Source: Chitinophaga dinghuensis (GTDB lineage: Bacteria > Bacteroidota > Bacteroidia > Chitinophagales > Chitinophagaceae). From it: a DNA stretch of 64,000 nucleotides. The position numbers were made by a program, and so were the translations under genes. This document shows positions 51,090 through 59,544 of the stretch, piece by piece. The stretch lies in assembly GCF_003259435.1 (NCBI RefSeq), contig NZ_QLMA01000013.1, positions 56,069 to 120,068 of the forward strand, given 5' to 3'. The notes under the pieces were generated by a model. It was not told where the DNA came from. It did not search any database and saw only the letters and a program-made list of their open reading frames with translations. How positions within the stretch are numbered: position 1 is the first letter of the stretch; every line of letters starts with the position of its first letter.

Positions 51090-53468
51090 TTATTTGCTGA
51101 ATACTTTTTTGATTTTTCTGATCATTGGTTTGTTCTCTTCTTCCATATAGCCGTAACCGTAGCCATATCCGTAACCGTAGGAGGTGCCTTGTTTCACATC
51201 GTTGATGATGATATTGAGACGAGGCATCTTCTGGTGGAGGAGCAGGTCTTTGGTCAGTTTGGCCTGTTCGCGGAAGGTATAGCCCTGGCGCATCAGGTAT
51301 AACGACGCATCTGCGAATCTTGCCAGCAGCTGGGCATCTGTAACGAGGCCAACAGGAGCGGTATCCACGATGATATAGTCGAACATTTTGCGCAGTTCTG
51401 CAAAGAGCAGGCCGGTATTTTCCATCAGCAGCAATTCCGCCGGATTGGGAGGGATTGGCCCGGAGGAAATTAACCAACAGTTTTCGTGTATACCGGAAGG
51501 TTTTATGACAGCGTCCATGGCTGATTTACCGATGGCGTATGTACTGAAACCGGTATGATTGCTAAGACCGAGGTTTTCTGAAATTTTAGGTTTGCGCAGG
51601 TCCATTTCCATCAGCAGGACTCTTTTACCGGAGAGGGCAATCACTGCAGCCAGGTTGGTGGCTACGAAGGATTTACCTTCGCCGCTCATACTGGAGGTCA
51701 GTAAAATTACCTTTTCCTGCGGATTGGTCATGATGAATTGCAGATTCGTGCGTAATGCCCTGAATTGTTCTACCAGCGGGGTTCTTACATCCTTTTTAAC
51801 CACAACAAGTTCTTCTTCCGTATTATGTCCTATTTCGGCCAGTACAGGCGCCGGCGTGAGCGATTGTACTTCTTCCCTGCTGCGTATACGCCTGTTTAAC
51901 AGGTCTGCCAGGTAGAAAATTCCTGCCGGTAAGCCCATACCAAAGATAAAGGCGATCAGATAGATAAACAAACCCTTGGGTTTAAAAGGCTTAGGATCGC
52001 TTTTCGCCGGGTCTATGATCCGGGCAATGGCCAGGTTGGAAGACTTGGAAATGGCCGATTCTTCGCGTTTCTTCAGTAAATACAGGTATAACTCCTGCTT
52101 AATGGCCTGTTGCCTGGAATAGTCTAAAAACACCCTTTCTGTGGATGGCACCTTTTGAATCTGCTTATCCAGGTTGCCTGCATTGGCTTGCATGGCTTCC
52201 AGGCTAAGTTGTATTCCTTTTTTGAAAGTGCTCAGGTTACTGAGCAGATCGCTGCGCAGTCCAGCCAGTTGTACATCGATGTTATGAATAACCGGGTGTC
52301 CTTCTGTATTGGCCAGCAGTAAACGTTCTCTTTCCAGCTGGAGGGTATTGTATTTTTCAACGAGGCTGACGAAAGTAGGATCTTGTACCACGATAGCCGC
52401 CGGCACTACCCTTTTATTGTTCTTTTCATCTTTTACATATTGCTCCAATGATTCTACCACATTCAATTTCACCTGTTGATCGATCAGTTGTTTGCGGGAA
52501 TCGCCGGTGCCAGCAACGAGGAGTTTGGCTTGTTCGCCAAGATCCGCCAGTTGGTTGGCTTCTTTGAAACGCTGGATATTTTTTTCCACGCCGGATAGTT
52601 CCGAAGTAACGATGGTCAGGCGGTTATCGATGAAAGCGATGGTACTGTCCGCAATACGGTTTTTATCTTCCACACTGGCACGCAAATAGGCATCGATAAG
52701 TTTATTGAGCACCATTTCTCCTTTGCGGGGAATATCGGCGGACATGGTCATATCGATGGTACTTACCTGTTTGTTGGGAATGGCCGCATCCAACTGACGC
52801 AGGTAATCGGCTACCGTTTTATCCACCGGACTCACCTCCAGTGTATATTCTTTATGATCGAGGGGATATTCCGTATCTCTGTCTATGCGGAGCAGTCCTG
52901 CGACAGACTGGATCGTGTCTCCCCATGCAGCTTTTTTACTCCACTTATCAATGCTCAGCTGGAAGCTGTCTTTCCCTATGGGTTCCAGTACGTAATTCGC
53001 TACGGCCAGACTATCCTTGAGCGAGAGCCAGTTCATAGAGAAAGGTACATTGCCATATATTTCCGTTTTTTTCAGGCGGCCTTCCACGAGGTAACGGATA
53101 TATAGCTGTTGATCTCTTACTACCTTTTCCATCAGCGAGCGGGAACTGATAATTTCCAGTTCATTATCCACGCTGCTTTTGCTGGTAAACATTTCCATCT
53201 GCTGCAAGAGATCAGCGCCTGGAATGTCTGCCCCTTTTTGTTTATCCTCTACCAGTATTTTGGCATTGATTTTATAACCAGGGGTGGCATATCGCAGATA
53301 GATCCAGCCCAGTGTGCCTGTCAGTAGAATACTGAATACAAACCAGTACCAGGAGCGGCCCAGGTGATCCAGCAGTTTGCGGAGGTCCAGCGTTGCTTCC
53401 GGTTCGGTTGCAGCATTGCCGTTGAGCGAGTACCTGCCGTTGAAAGATTGATATTTATTCTCCTGCAT
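51090..53468 (-). CDS. Polysaccharide co-polymerase/BY-kinase (Wzc-like)
   Basis: A 792-residue inner-membrane tyrosine autokinase. The N-terminal Wzz domain has a helix at about 38-58, a long periplasmic part with coiled coils and a GNVR-type segment ending in the second helix (about 500-520). The cytoplasmic kinase has Walker A SGEGKS (595-600), Walker A' LLMEMDLRKP (about 618) and Walker B FDYIIVDTAP (about 696). The C-terminal tail S(YG)5Y spans 763-774, with Tyr at 764, 766, 768, 770, 772 and 774, the phosphorylation cluster. It controls chain length and export together with the Wza-like protein encoded 10 nt upstream. The likely phosphatase gene is at 35971-36723. Confidence 0.94.
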   Translation of the reverse strand: MQENKYQSFNGRYSLNGNAATEPEATLDLRKLLDHLGRSWYWFVFSILLTGTLGWIYLRYATPGYKINAKILVEDKQKGADIPGADLLQQMEMFTSKSSVDNELEIISSRSLMEKVVRDQQLYIRYLVEGRLKKTEIYGNVPFSMNWLSLKDSLAVANYVLEPIGKDSFQLSIDKWSKKAAWGDTIQSVAGLLRIDRDTEYPLDHKEYTLEVSPVDKTVADYLRQLDAAIPNKQVSTIDMTMSADIPRKGEMVLNKLIDAYLRASVEDKNRIADSTIAFIDNRLTIVTSELSGVEKNIQRFKEANQLADLGEQAKLLVAGTGDSRKQLIDQQVKLNVVESLEQYVKDEKNNKRVVPAAIVVQDPTFVSLVEKYNTLQLERERLLLANTEGHPVIHNIDVQLAGLRSDLLSNLSTFKKGIQLSLEAMQANAGNLDKQIQKVPSTERVFLDYSRQQAIKQELYLYLLKKREESAISKSSNLAIARIIDPAKSDPKPFKPKGLFIYLIAFIFGMGLPAGIFYLADLLNRRIRSREEVQSLTPAPVLAEIGHNTEEELVVVKKDVRTPLVEQFRALRTNLQFIMTNPQEKVILLTSSMSGEGKSFVATNLAAVIALSGKRVLLMEMDLRKPKISENLGLSNHTGFSTYAIGKSAMDAVIKPSGIHENCWLISSGPIPPNPAELLLMENTGLLFAELRKMFDYIIVDTAPVGLVTDAQLLARFADASLYLMRQGYTFREQAKLTKDLLLHQKMPRLNIIINDVKQGTSYGYGYGYGYGYMEEENKPMIRKIKKVFSK
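51147..51179 (-). repeat. Short coding repeat for the Gly-Tyr tail of the Wzc-like kinase
   Basis: Six Tyr and five Gly codons alternate (TAC/TAT with GGT/GGC). The 12-base unit coding GYGY occurs nearly unchanged more than twice, so slippage could change the number of Tyr sites. Confidence 0.7.
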
Positions 53469-53477
53469 GATCTTAAA

Positions 53478-54311
53478 TTAAAAGTTAATCCTGGAGGCCA
53501 CGACAATCAGTAATGACAGTACAGAAGCCATGATAGAAATACGTTTTACCTGCGACATATCTGTTGATGCAACCTTTTGCTTGTTTGGCTCCACGTAGAT
53601 CACATCTCCCTGCCGCAAATAATAATAGGGAGAAGTAAACAGGTTGCTTTTATTCAGGTCGAATCGTACAAACTCTTTCTTTCCTTCGCTTTCACGGATG
53701 AGGAGTACGTTCTCCCGTTTACCGTAGATGGTCAGATCGCCGGCCATGCCTATTGCATCCAGTAGGGTTACTTTTTCGTTGGGCATGATATAGGAAGACG
53801 GCCTTGCCACCTCACCCAATACCGTCACTTTAAAATTCGCAAAGCGCACATTCACCACCGGATCTTTGTATAGCGCAGCAGCCTTTGTTTGAATTTCATC
53901 TCTTACTGCATCTGTGGATTTTCCTTTCACTTGTAGTTTGCCGATCATTGGCAAGGAGATATTTCCATCTTTATCTACCAGATAGCCGGAAACCGCTGTA
54001 CCAGGCATCCCTGCGGGAGTGCCGCCGGGTACTGATTGTCCTTGTTGATTGAGTAAGGCAGTAGCGTTGGGGTCCAGTGTCTGGATGGTCACCTGCAGGA
54101 TATCATCCACCTGGATAGCCGGCGTTTTATAGGCGGCTTGTTCTACTTCCGTGTGCGGAATGGTGTCTGACAGATCTTTGAAGTAAGTAATATTTTTGGG
54201 CGCTCTGCATGCGAAAAGCCCGGAAACGACTAACAGAAGCAGCCAGTACAGGGAACTGTACCGGGGCTGCATTGCATCTGTCCGTTTTTGATTGCTTATT
54301 ATCATAGTCAA
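53478..54311 (-). CDS. Polysaccharide export lipoprotein (Wza/BexD-like)
   Basis: A 277-residue outer-membrane lipoprotein. Lipobox GLFAC with the lipidated Cys at 35; a start at Met14 (54272) would give a shorter leader and is possible. The Poly_export domain begins at YKTPAIQVDDILQVTIQTLDP. SLBB-like strands follow (VLGEVARPSSYIMPNEKVTLLDAIGMAGD) and GDVIYVEP near the end. A C-terminal hydrophobic segment (ISIMASVLSLLIVVASRI) is likely the outer-membrane helix of the Wza barrel. It works with the Wzc-like kinase encoded 10 nt downstream. Confidence 0.9.
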   Translation of the reverse strand: MTMIISNQKRTDAMQPRYSSLYWLLLLVVSGLFACRAPKNITYFKDLSDTIPHTEVEQAAYKTPAIQVDDILQVTIQTLDPNATALLNQQGQSVPGGTPAGMPGTAVSGYLVDKDGNISLPMIGKLQVKGKSTDAVRDEIQTKAAALYKDPVVNVRFANFKVTVLGEVARPSSYIMPNEKVTLLDAIGMAGDLTIYGKRENVLLIRESEGKKEFVRFDLNKSNLFTSPYYYLRQGDVIYVEPNKQKVASTDMSQVKRISIMASVLSLLIVVASRINF

Positions 54312-54337
54312 CTCTCTATTTAGTATATGCGTTACTG

Positions 54338-56281
54338 TTACATGGTAATGGTGCCTTTGTCCAGCTCCTCGTAGGCAGAATTTCTGCTGATAAATTCGGG
54401 GACTAATTTTTTCATCTGTGCCACAGTAGGCATCAGATAGTGCTTGCTCGCTGCTTCTATCAGATCTTCCACCTGTTCATTTACCAGGGTGAAGTTGTAT
54501 GTGCGTACCTTGGCAATCATGATTTTCTCGTGATAGGTAGCCATGGTATTTTCTGCATTGTTCAACAGTTCCTCGTATAATTTTTCTCCGGGTCTGAGGC
54601 CGGTGTATACTATCTGGATATCTTTTCCGGGTTCCTTACCTGTCATGCGAATCATCTTGCGGGCCAGGTCTGCGATTTTCATGGGTTTCCCCATATCGAA
54701 GACAAAGATCTCTCCTCCTTGCCCCATAGAACCGGCTTCCAGTACGAGCTGGCAAGCTTCCGGAATTGTCATGAAATAGCGGGTGATATCCGGATGCGTG
54801 ACTGTTAATGGTCCGCCTTTCTCCAACTGTTGTTTAAAGCGGGGGATGACAGAACCATTAGAGCCTAACACATTTCCGAAACGGGTAGTGATAAAGCGGG
54901 TCGGCGGCGTACCGTAAACAGGCCCTGGCCGCTGGTATTGCTCATTCAGGTAATTATTGAATGATTGGGAGAAGATTTCTGCAATGCGTTTGGAAGCCCC
55001 CATTACATTGGTGGGATTTACTGCTTTATCCGTAGATACCATCACGAATTTCTCCACGTGGTATTCAACGGAAAGTTCTGCCATGATTTTAGTGCCCAGT
55101 ACATTGTTCATTACAGCGATGGACGGATTCTTTTCCATCATGGGTACGTGTTTGTAGGCGGCAGCATGATAAACTATTGCGGGAGCATAGATATCAAACA
55201 GTTGCTGCATGCGGGTATGATCGCATACATTCCCGATGAAAGGAATGATTTGTGCGCGGCCGGATTTTTCTGCCAGTTCCAGCTCCAGTTCATGGAGGGG
55301 CGATTCGGCCTTATCACAGAGAACGATCAATCCTGGTTCATATTTTACCAGCTGCCTCACAATTTCACTTCCGATAGATCCGGCAGCGCCGGTTACCAGG
55401 ATATTCTTGCCTTTCAGCTCTTCGCTGATGCGGGGGTTTCTGATTTTTATCTCAGCTCTTTCCAGCAGGTCTTCAATATTAATGTCTTTCAATTGTACAC
55501 TGTTATTTACAGCGCCGTCTACCCATTGGCTGACAGGCACTACTTTCTGCACTTTTATATTCAATGAAATGCAGGTATCCACAAGTTCGTTCAGTCGTTC
55601 TGGTTGTATATGATCTTCTGGTATCAGCAATACGTTCACCTTTGCCTGCACTAACCGGTACAGCTGATTGGTGTCAGCAGAATAAATTGGGAGTCCTTCC
55701 AATGATTTACCTGCATGAGCGGCGGCATCTGCAATAAAGGCTACCACGCGTATTTCTGCGGCAGGATCATCGCTGATGGCTTTTCGCAGCATGAGTCCGG
55801 TATGTCCGGTATAAAAAACGGCAGCGCGTTCCTTATTGGAAGAACGTAACAACGAATAATATCGGAAGGTCCATTTCACCAGCAATCGGTACGACAGTAA
55901 GGCAAATGCGCTGATAAAAAAGTAAATCAGAATGATGGAAAGCGGAAATATATTCAGGTCTGCATATTGCGTATATGCATAACCGATAGTAAATAATACC
56001 GCGCTGCAAAGCACGTTCATACCTGCAATACGGCCAATGTCGGCCATACCTGTATGGCGAACAATTCCCCGGTATGTACGTAGTGAGAGTGACAGTAGTA
56101 AATTAACTCCCAGGACCCACAATGAAATCTGCGCGATAGGATAAGGCGCAATGTCCTTCATATCAAAATTCAGCCGCAACAGAAAGGCTAAATTGACAGC
56201 CAGAACGGAACACCCAAGGTCGAGCAATAGTATTAGCCACGACGGGGTGATCCATGATGTTTTTCGCACCATAGGTTTCAA
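54338..56281 (-). CDS. Membrane-bound UDP-sugar 4,6-dehydratase (WbpM/CapD/FlaA1 family)
   Basis: A 647-residue protein with four to five N-terminal helices (about 12-135), a CoA-binding-like domain, and a C-terminal SDR dehydratase. NAD motif ILVTGAAGSIGSE (about 300), YHAAAYKHVPMME, and the family signature VSTDKAVNPTNVMGASKR, in which Met stands where SDRs usually have Tyr, as in WbpM. It converts UDP-GlcNAc to UDP-4-keto-6-deoxy-GlcNAc, the precursor of QuiNAc, FucNAc and related sugars. It is the first gene of the 16-gene polysaccharide operon and has a long upstream leader. Confidence 0.93.
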   Translation of the reverse strand: MKPMVRKTSWITPSWLILLLDLGCSVLAVNLAFLLRLNFDMKDIAPYPIAQISLWVLGVNLLLSLSLRTYRGIVRHTGMADIGRIAGMNVLCSAVLFTIGYAYTQYADLNIFPLSIILIYFFISAFALLSYRLLVKWTFRYYSLLRSSNKERAAVFYTGHTGLMLRKAISDDPAAEIRVVAFIADAAAHAGKSLEGLPIYSADTNQLYRLVQAKVNVLLIPEDHIQPERLNELVDTCISLNIKVQKVVPVSQWVDGAVNNSVQLKDINIEDLLERAEIKIRNPRISEELKGKNILVTGAAGSIGSEIVRQLVKYEPGLIVLCDKAESPLHELELELAEKSGRAQIIPFIGNVCDHTRMQQLFDIYAPAIVYHAAAYKHVPMMEKNPSIAVMNNVLGTKIMAELSVEYHVEKFVMVSTDKAVNPTNVMGASKRIAEIFSQSFNNYLNEQYQRPGPVYGTPPTRFITTRFGNVLGSNGSVIPRFKQQLEKGGPLTVTHPDITRYFMTIPEACQLVLEAGSMGQGGEIFVFDMGKPMKIADLARKMIRMTGKEPGKDIQIVYTGLRPGEKLYEELLNNAENTMATYHEKIMIAKVRTYNFTLVNEQVEDLIEAASKHYLMPTVAQMKKLVPEFISRNSAYEELDKGTITM

Positions 56282-56758
56282 TAATAAGATATGGTTATAA
56301 AATATTTTCTCTAATCAGCCCAAATACCGTTGTGATGGTGGTTTTCATAGATACCACAAAAGAATGGACTGATCCAGTTAACAAGTTTGCATTCCTACGT
56401 AATGTTAGTATGCGTGATAATACTTTCGGTTTTCAATAGTGAATGCAAAGTAGAAAATAAAATTTGAAATCTATATCAATGAAACGGAAAATTAATATGC
56501 CTTTCTGAAGATTTTTTAGTGCATACAGTTAAAATCCGCTGTGACAGCTTCTCTAAAGTTTTGTTGCGATGCATGGCTTTTCAATTTTTCTGGTTAGCAA
56601 TTCTGATATTGCGACAATACGCTCGATATGGTTTTTCAAAGTGTTTCTAAGGAACAAACATTATACCAACAAGTTAAACAAACAAACATTTTTTTGAAAA
56701 AAAATTAACGCCGCGATTGCGGCGTTAATTTTTATCTAATATAATTCACTTTTTCCAT
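56282..56758. other. AT-rich leader and promoter region of the polysaccharide operon
   Basis: No ORF, tRNA or known RNA element is seen in this 477-base gap, much more AT-rich than the genes. It must hold the promoter of the polysaccharide operon (minus strand). The nearest match is TACTTTG at 56446-56452 (minus), one base short of TAnnTTTG, which would leave an untranslated leader of about 160 nt. The right end holds the terminator of the lut operon. Confidence 0.5.
56701..56732 (-). terminator. Rho-independent terminator after lutC
   Basis: A perfect 14-bp stem (56701-56714 with 56719-56732) with a GATT loop; the outer A/T pairs and the flanking A run give a U-rich tail on the minus strand. 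It lies 26 nt after the lutC stop. Confidence 0.85.
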
Positions 56759-57328
56759 TCATGGCTTAACCAGCACCAGTAAGCTTTTCGCGCCGTGTGC
56801 GCCTAGTACGAGCGACTGCTCAATGTCTGCTGTTTTAGATGGACCTGCAATGAAAACGCCAAAACCATTTTCAGGCGATCCGATTTTTTCATACGCCTCA
56901 TGCATCGTTGCGAGTATACGTTCGCGTGATATTACTAATATGAGATGCTGACATATAAATGGCAATGCGCGTACCTGCATATCTTTTTCTGTTAACCAGA
57001 CTGCACCGTTCTCTGCCACTGCCCACTGGCCTTCTACAATAGCCACATCTACATCTTCCAGCGAATGTGGATCTTCGTGTATCCATTCGCGTTGTATGGA
57101 TGACCTTGCATCAATCATACGTAATCTATCCGGTAGATGTTTATCCAGTGCAGCTAATTCATCTGCTTCGCTATTTACTTCTTCCACGATAGCGCCTAAT
57201 CCTTCCACTACTCGTTTATAATCTTCCAGCGTATCAGGCATATCCGACAATCCTTCCAAAGAAGGCAGCATCGTATGTTCCGGCTGATTGTTCTTTACGG
57301 CTTGTAATATTTTATCCCTGCTGCTCAT
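56759..57328 (-). CDS. lutC: Lactate utilization protein C (LUD domain)
   Basis: About 190 residues from ATG 57328 (MSSRDKILQAVK); another ATG at 57346 would increase the overlap with lutB. LUD-fold blocks: VAIVEGQWAVAENGAVWL, LPFICQHLILVISRERIL and FIAGPSKTADIEQSLVLGAHGAKSLLVLV, which match LutC/YkgG. It is part of the LutABC L-lactate oxidase complex. It overlaps the lutB end by 17 nt. Confidence 0.93.
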   Translation of the reverse strand: MSSRDKILQAVKNNQPEHTMLPSLEGLSDMPDTLEDYKRVVEGLGAIVEEVNSEADELAALDKHLPDRLRMIDARSSIQREWIHEDPHSLEDVDVAIVEGQWAVAENGAVWLTEKDMQVRALPFICQHLILVISRERILATMHEAYEKIGSPENGFGVFIAGPSKTADIEQSLVLGAHGAKSLLVLVKP

Positions 57329-58700
57329 CTTTTTTATTTTTTGCATACCATTCAGAAAAAGATACTTTCGGAGGCGCGGGCATTTCTCTTTGTTTATACC
57401 ATGGATTCATTTTATTATTCACCATGCCAGGAAATGCACGCAATACCCATCTGCCCATTTTGCCGGCAGTACGATAGGTAGCTGGAGATGACAATACAGA
57501 CGTCATCATCTTCATGCTCATTTTCTTTCCGGTAGTAGCATATCCTTCCTGTACAATGACCTGTCTCCATTTATATAGTTGCTGGTGAATATCTATTTTC
57601 ACGGGACATACATTGGAGCAGGAGCCGCAGAGTGTGGATGCAAATGGTAAATCTGCGAAGTCTTTCATATCCAGATTGGGCGCCAGGATAGAGCCGATAG
57701 GGCCAGCCACCGCAGTATGATAACTATGTCCTCCACTTCTTCTGTAAACAGGGCAGGTATTCATACAAGCGCCACAACGGATACACTTCAATGAATTACG
57801 AAAATCCTCTCTTCCTAATTGTCTGGAGCGGCCATTATCCACTAAAACAATGTGTAACTCCTGTCCTTCCCGCGGTTGGCGGAAATGGCTGGAATACGTG
57901 GTGATAGGCTGTCCGGTAGCGCTTCTTGCCAGTAATCGCAGGAATACGCCCAGGTGTTTTCGTTTAGGAATAATTTTTTCCAGGCCCATACATGCGATAT
58001 GCACTTTTGCGAGATGCGCGCCCATATCAGCATTTCCTTCGTTCGTACAAACCACCATTTCGCCGGTTTCTGCTACTGCGAAGTTCACACCGGTGATGGC
58101 GGCATCTGCCTGGAGGAATTCCTGTCGCAGATGTTGACGTGCCGCAGCGGTGAGGAATTGCGGATCTGCGTTACCTGCAGGGGTACCCAGATGTTCGTGG
58201 AATAAATCCCCGATTTCCTCTTTCTTCTTATGAATACAAGGCAGCACGATATGACTAGGCGGTTCTTTCGCCAGTTGCACAATGCGTTCGCCGAGATCTG
58301 TATCTATCACGTCGATACCATGGGCTTCCAGGTGCGGGTTGAGATGGCATTCTTCCGTGAGCATGGATTTACTTTTCACCATGCGTTTCACCTGGTGTTT
58401 TTGCAGTATTTCCAGTACTATTTTGTTGTGTTCGGCGGCATCTGCAGCCCAGTGTACCACAGCGCCGTTTTTAATGGCCTGTTGCTCGAATTGTACCAGG
58501 TAATCGTGAAGGTTTCCCAGTACATGTCGTTTGATATCGGAGGCGGCTTCCCTTAGTTTTTCCCAGCCATTTACAGACCAGGCCATGCGATCTCTCTTTT
58601 TCCTTACCCACCATAATGTTTCATCATGCCAGTTTACCCTTAGTTCGTTTTCATTGAACTTTCCGGCAAGTGAGGCGTGATCGGTATGTTGACTGTTCAT
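57312..58700 (-). CDS. lutB: Lactate utilization iron-sulfur protein B
   Basis: A 462-residue protein with an N-terminal LUD domain (VVHWAADAAEHNKIVLEIL, GVNFAVAETGEMVVCTNEGNAD) and two 4Fe-4S clusters in the C-terminal half: CIRCGACMNTCPVYR (about 307) and CGSCSNVCPVKI (about 360). The length and order match LutB. The start ATG overlaps the lutA stop by one base (TGATG), so translation is coupled. Confidence 0.96.
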   Translation of the reverse strand: MNSQHTDHASLAGKFNENELRVNWHDETLWWVRKKRDRMAWSVNGWEKLREAASDIKRHVLGNLHDYLVQFEQQAIKNGAVVHWAADAAEHNKIVLEILQKHQVKRMVKSKSMLTEECHLNPHLEAHGIDVIDTDLGERIVQLAKEPPSHIVLPCIHKKKEEIGDLFHEHLGTPAGNADPQFLTAAARQHLRQEFLQADAAITGVNFAVAETGEMVVCTNEGNADMGAHLAKVHIACMGLEKIIPKRKHLGVFLRLLARSATGQPITTYSSHFRQPREGQELHIVLVDNGRSRQLGREDFRNSLKCIRCGACMNTCPVYRRSGGHSYHTAVAGPIGSILAPNLDMKDFADLPFASTLCGSCSNVCPVKIDIHQQLYKWRQVIVQEGYATTGKKMSMKMMTSVLSSPATYRTAGKMGRWVLRAFPGMVNNKMNPWYKQREMPAPPKVSFSEWYAKNKKDEQQG

Positions 58701-59437
58701 CAGATAGTGTTATTAAGAATTTCAGCGATATGCATCACCCGCAATGGCTGCTGACGGCGATTGATAATACCTTCCAGGTGCATGAGGCAACTGACGTCCG
58801 TACCTGTGATGACTTCTGCCTCATGTTTAACGTGATCGGCTATACGGTCTACTCCCATTTTTACAGATACGGCTTCTTCTGCCACGCAGAAGGTACCTCC
58901 AAATCCGCAGCATTCATCCGTACGGTCCAGTGAAATGAGTTCCAGGCCTTCCACCATTTGCAGGAGTTGCCCTGGTTTGGAGAAAGGCTGGTCTACCAGT
59001 TCGCTCATCTGCGCCAGGTGGAGGCCACGTTGTCCGTGGCAGCTCTGATGCAGTCCTACTTTATGTGGGAACTTTGCCGGCAGCGAAGTCACTTTCAGTA
59101 CGTCTGTGAGGAATTCGGAAAGCTCGTATATACGTGCCCGTATATTTTCGGCAGCAGCTTCCCTTTTGGGATCATGTAAATGATCCTTAATATGGAGTAC
59201 GCAACTGCCTGAAGGAGCTACGATATAATCAAATCCATTAAAATGATCTACAAAGAGGCTGTTGCAGCCGTGTGTGAGATGTTCAAAGCCTGAATTGGCC
59301 ATAGGCTGGCCACAGCATGTTTGTCCTTGTGGGTATTCCACCTCACAGCCCAGCTTCTGCAACAGCTGTAAGGTGGCAATACCTACCTGTGGATAGAACT
59401 GGTCTATATAACAGGGTATAAAAAGTCCGACTTTCAA
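58700..59437 (-). CDS. lutA: Lactate utilization Fe-S oxidoreductase A
   Basis: A 245-residue protein with two CCG domains, the mark of LutA/GlcF-type heterodisulfide-reductase-like subunits: TCCGQPMANSGF (about 41) and ECCGFGGTFCVAEE (about 178), with cysteines at IPCYIDQ, SGSCVLH, HQSCHGQRG and SCLMHLEG. First gene of lutABC, which turns L-lactate to pyruvate for respiration. A matching -7 box lies 24 nt upstream. Confidence 0.96.
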   Translation of the reverse strand: MKVGLFIPCYIDQFYPQVGIATLQLLQKLGCEVEYPQGQTCCGQPMANSGFEHLTHGCNSLFVDHFNGFDYIVAPSGSCVLHIKDHLHDPKREAAAENIRARIYELSEFLTDVLKVTSLPAKFPHKVGLHQSCHGQRGLHLAQMSELVDQPFSKPGQLLQMVEGLELISLDRTDECCGFGGTFCVAEEAVSVKMGVDRIADHVKHEAEVITGTDVSCLMHLEGIINRRQQPLRVMHIAEILNNTI

Positions 59438-59461
59438 GTGCTTCCTATATTAGTTGTACTG

Positions 59462-59469
59462 CAAATTTA
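59462..59469 (-). promoter_or_regulatory. Putative promoter -7 box for lutABC
   Basis: TAAATTTG on the minus strand, a full TAnnTTTG match, 24 nt before the lutA ATG. No convincing -33 element. The helicase gene upstream ends at 59545 without a visible terminator, so read-through is possible as well. Confidence 0.5.
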
Positions 59470-59544
59470 GCAGCTGGAGACATAGGAATCCTTGCATTTT
59501 TTTACCGGTTATTAATTCATTATTACCCGAAAGGGGATAAAATA

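Noticed and set aside
51147..51182. Repeat as a CRISPR-like or minisatellite element
   Set aside because: It is in frame inside the kinase gene and encodes the expected Tyr-rich tail.
54965..55567. Plus-strand open frame of 200 codons
   Set aside because: Antisense to the SDR domain of the WbpM-like protein; no motif.
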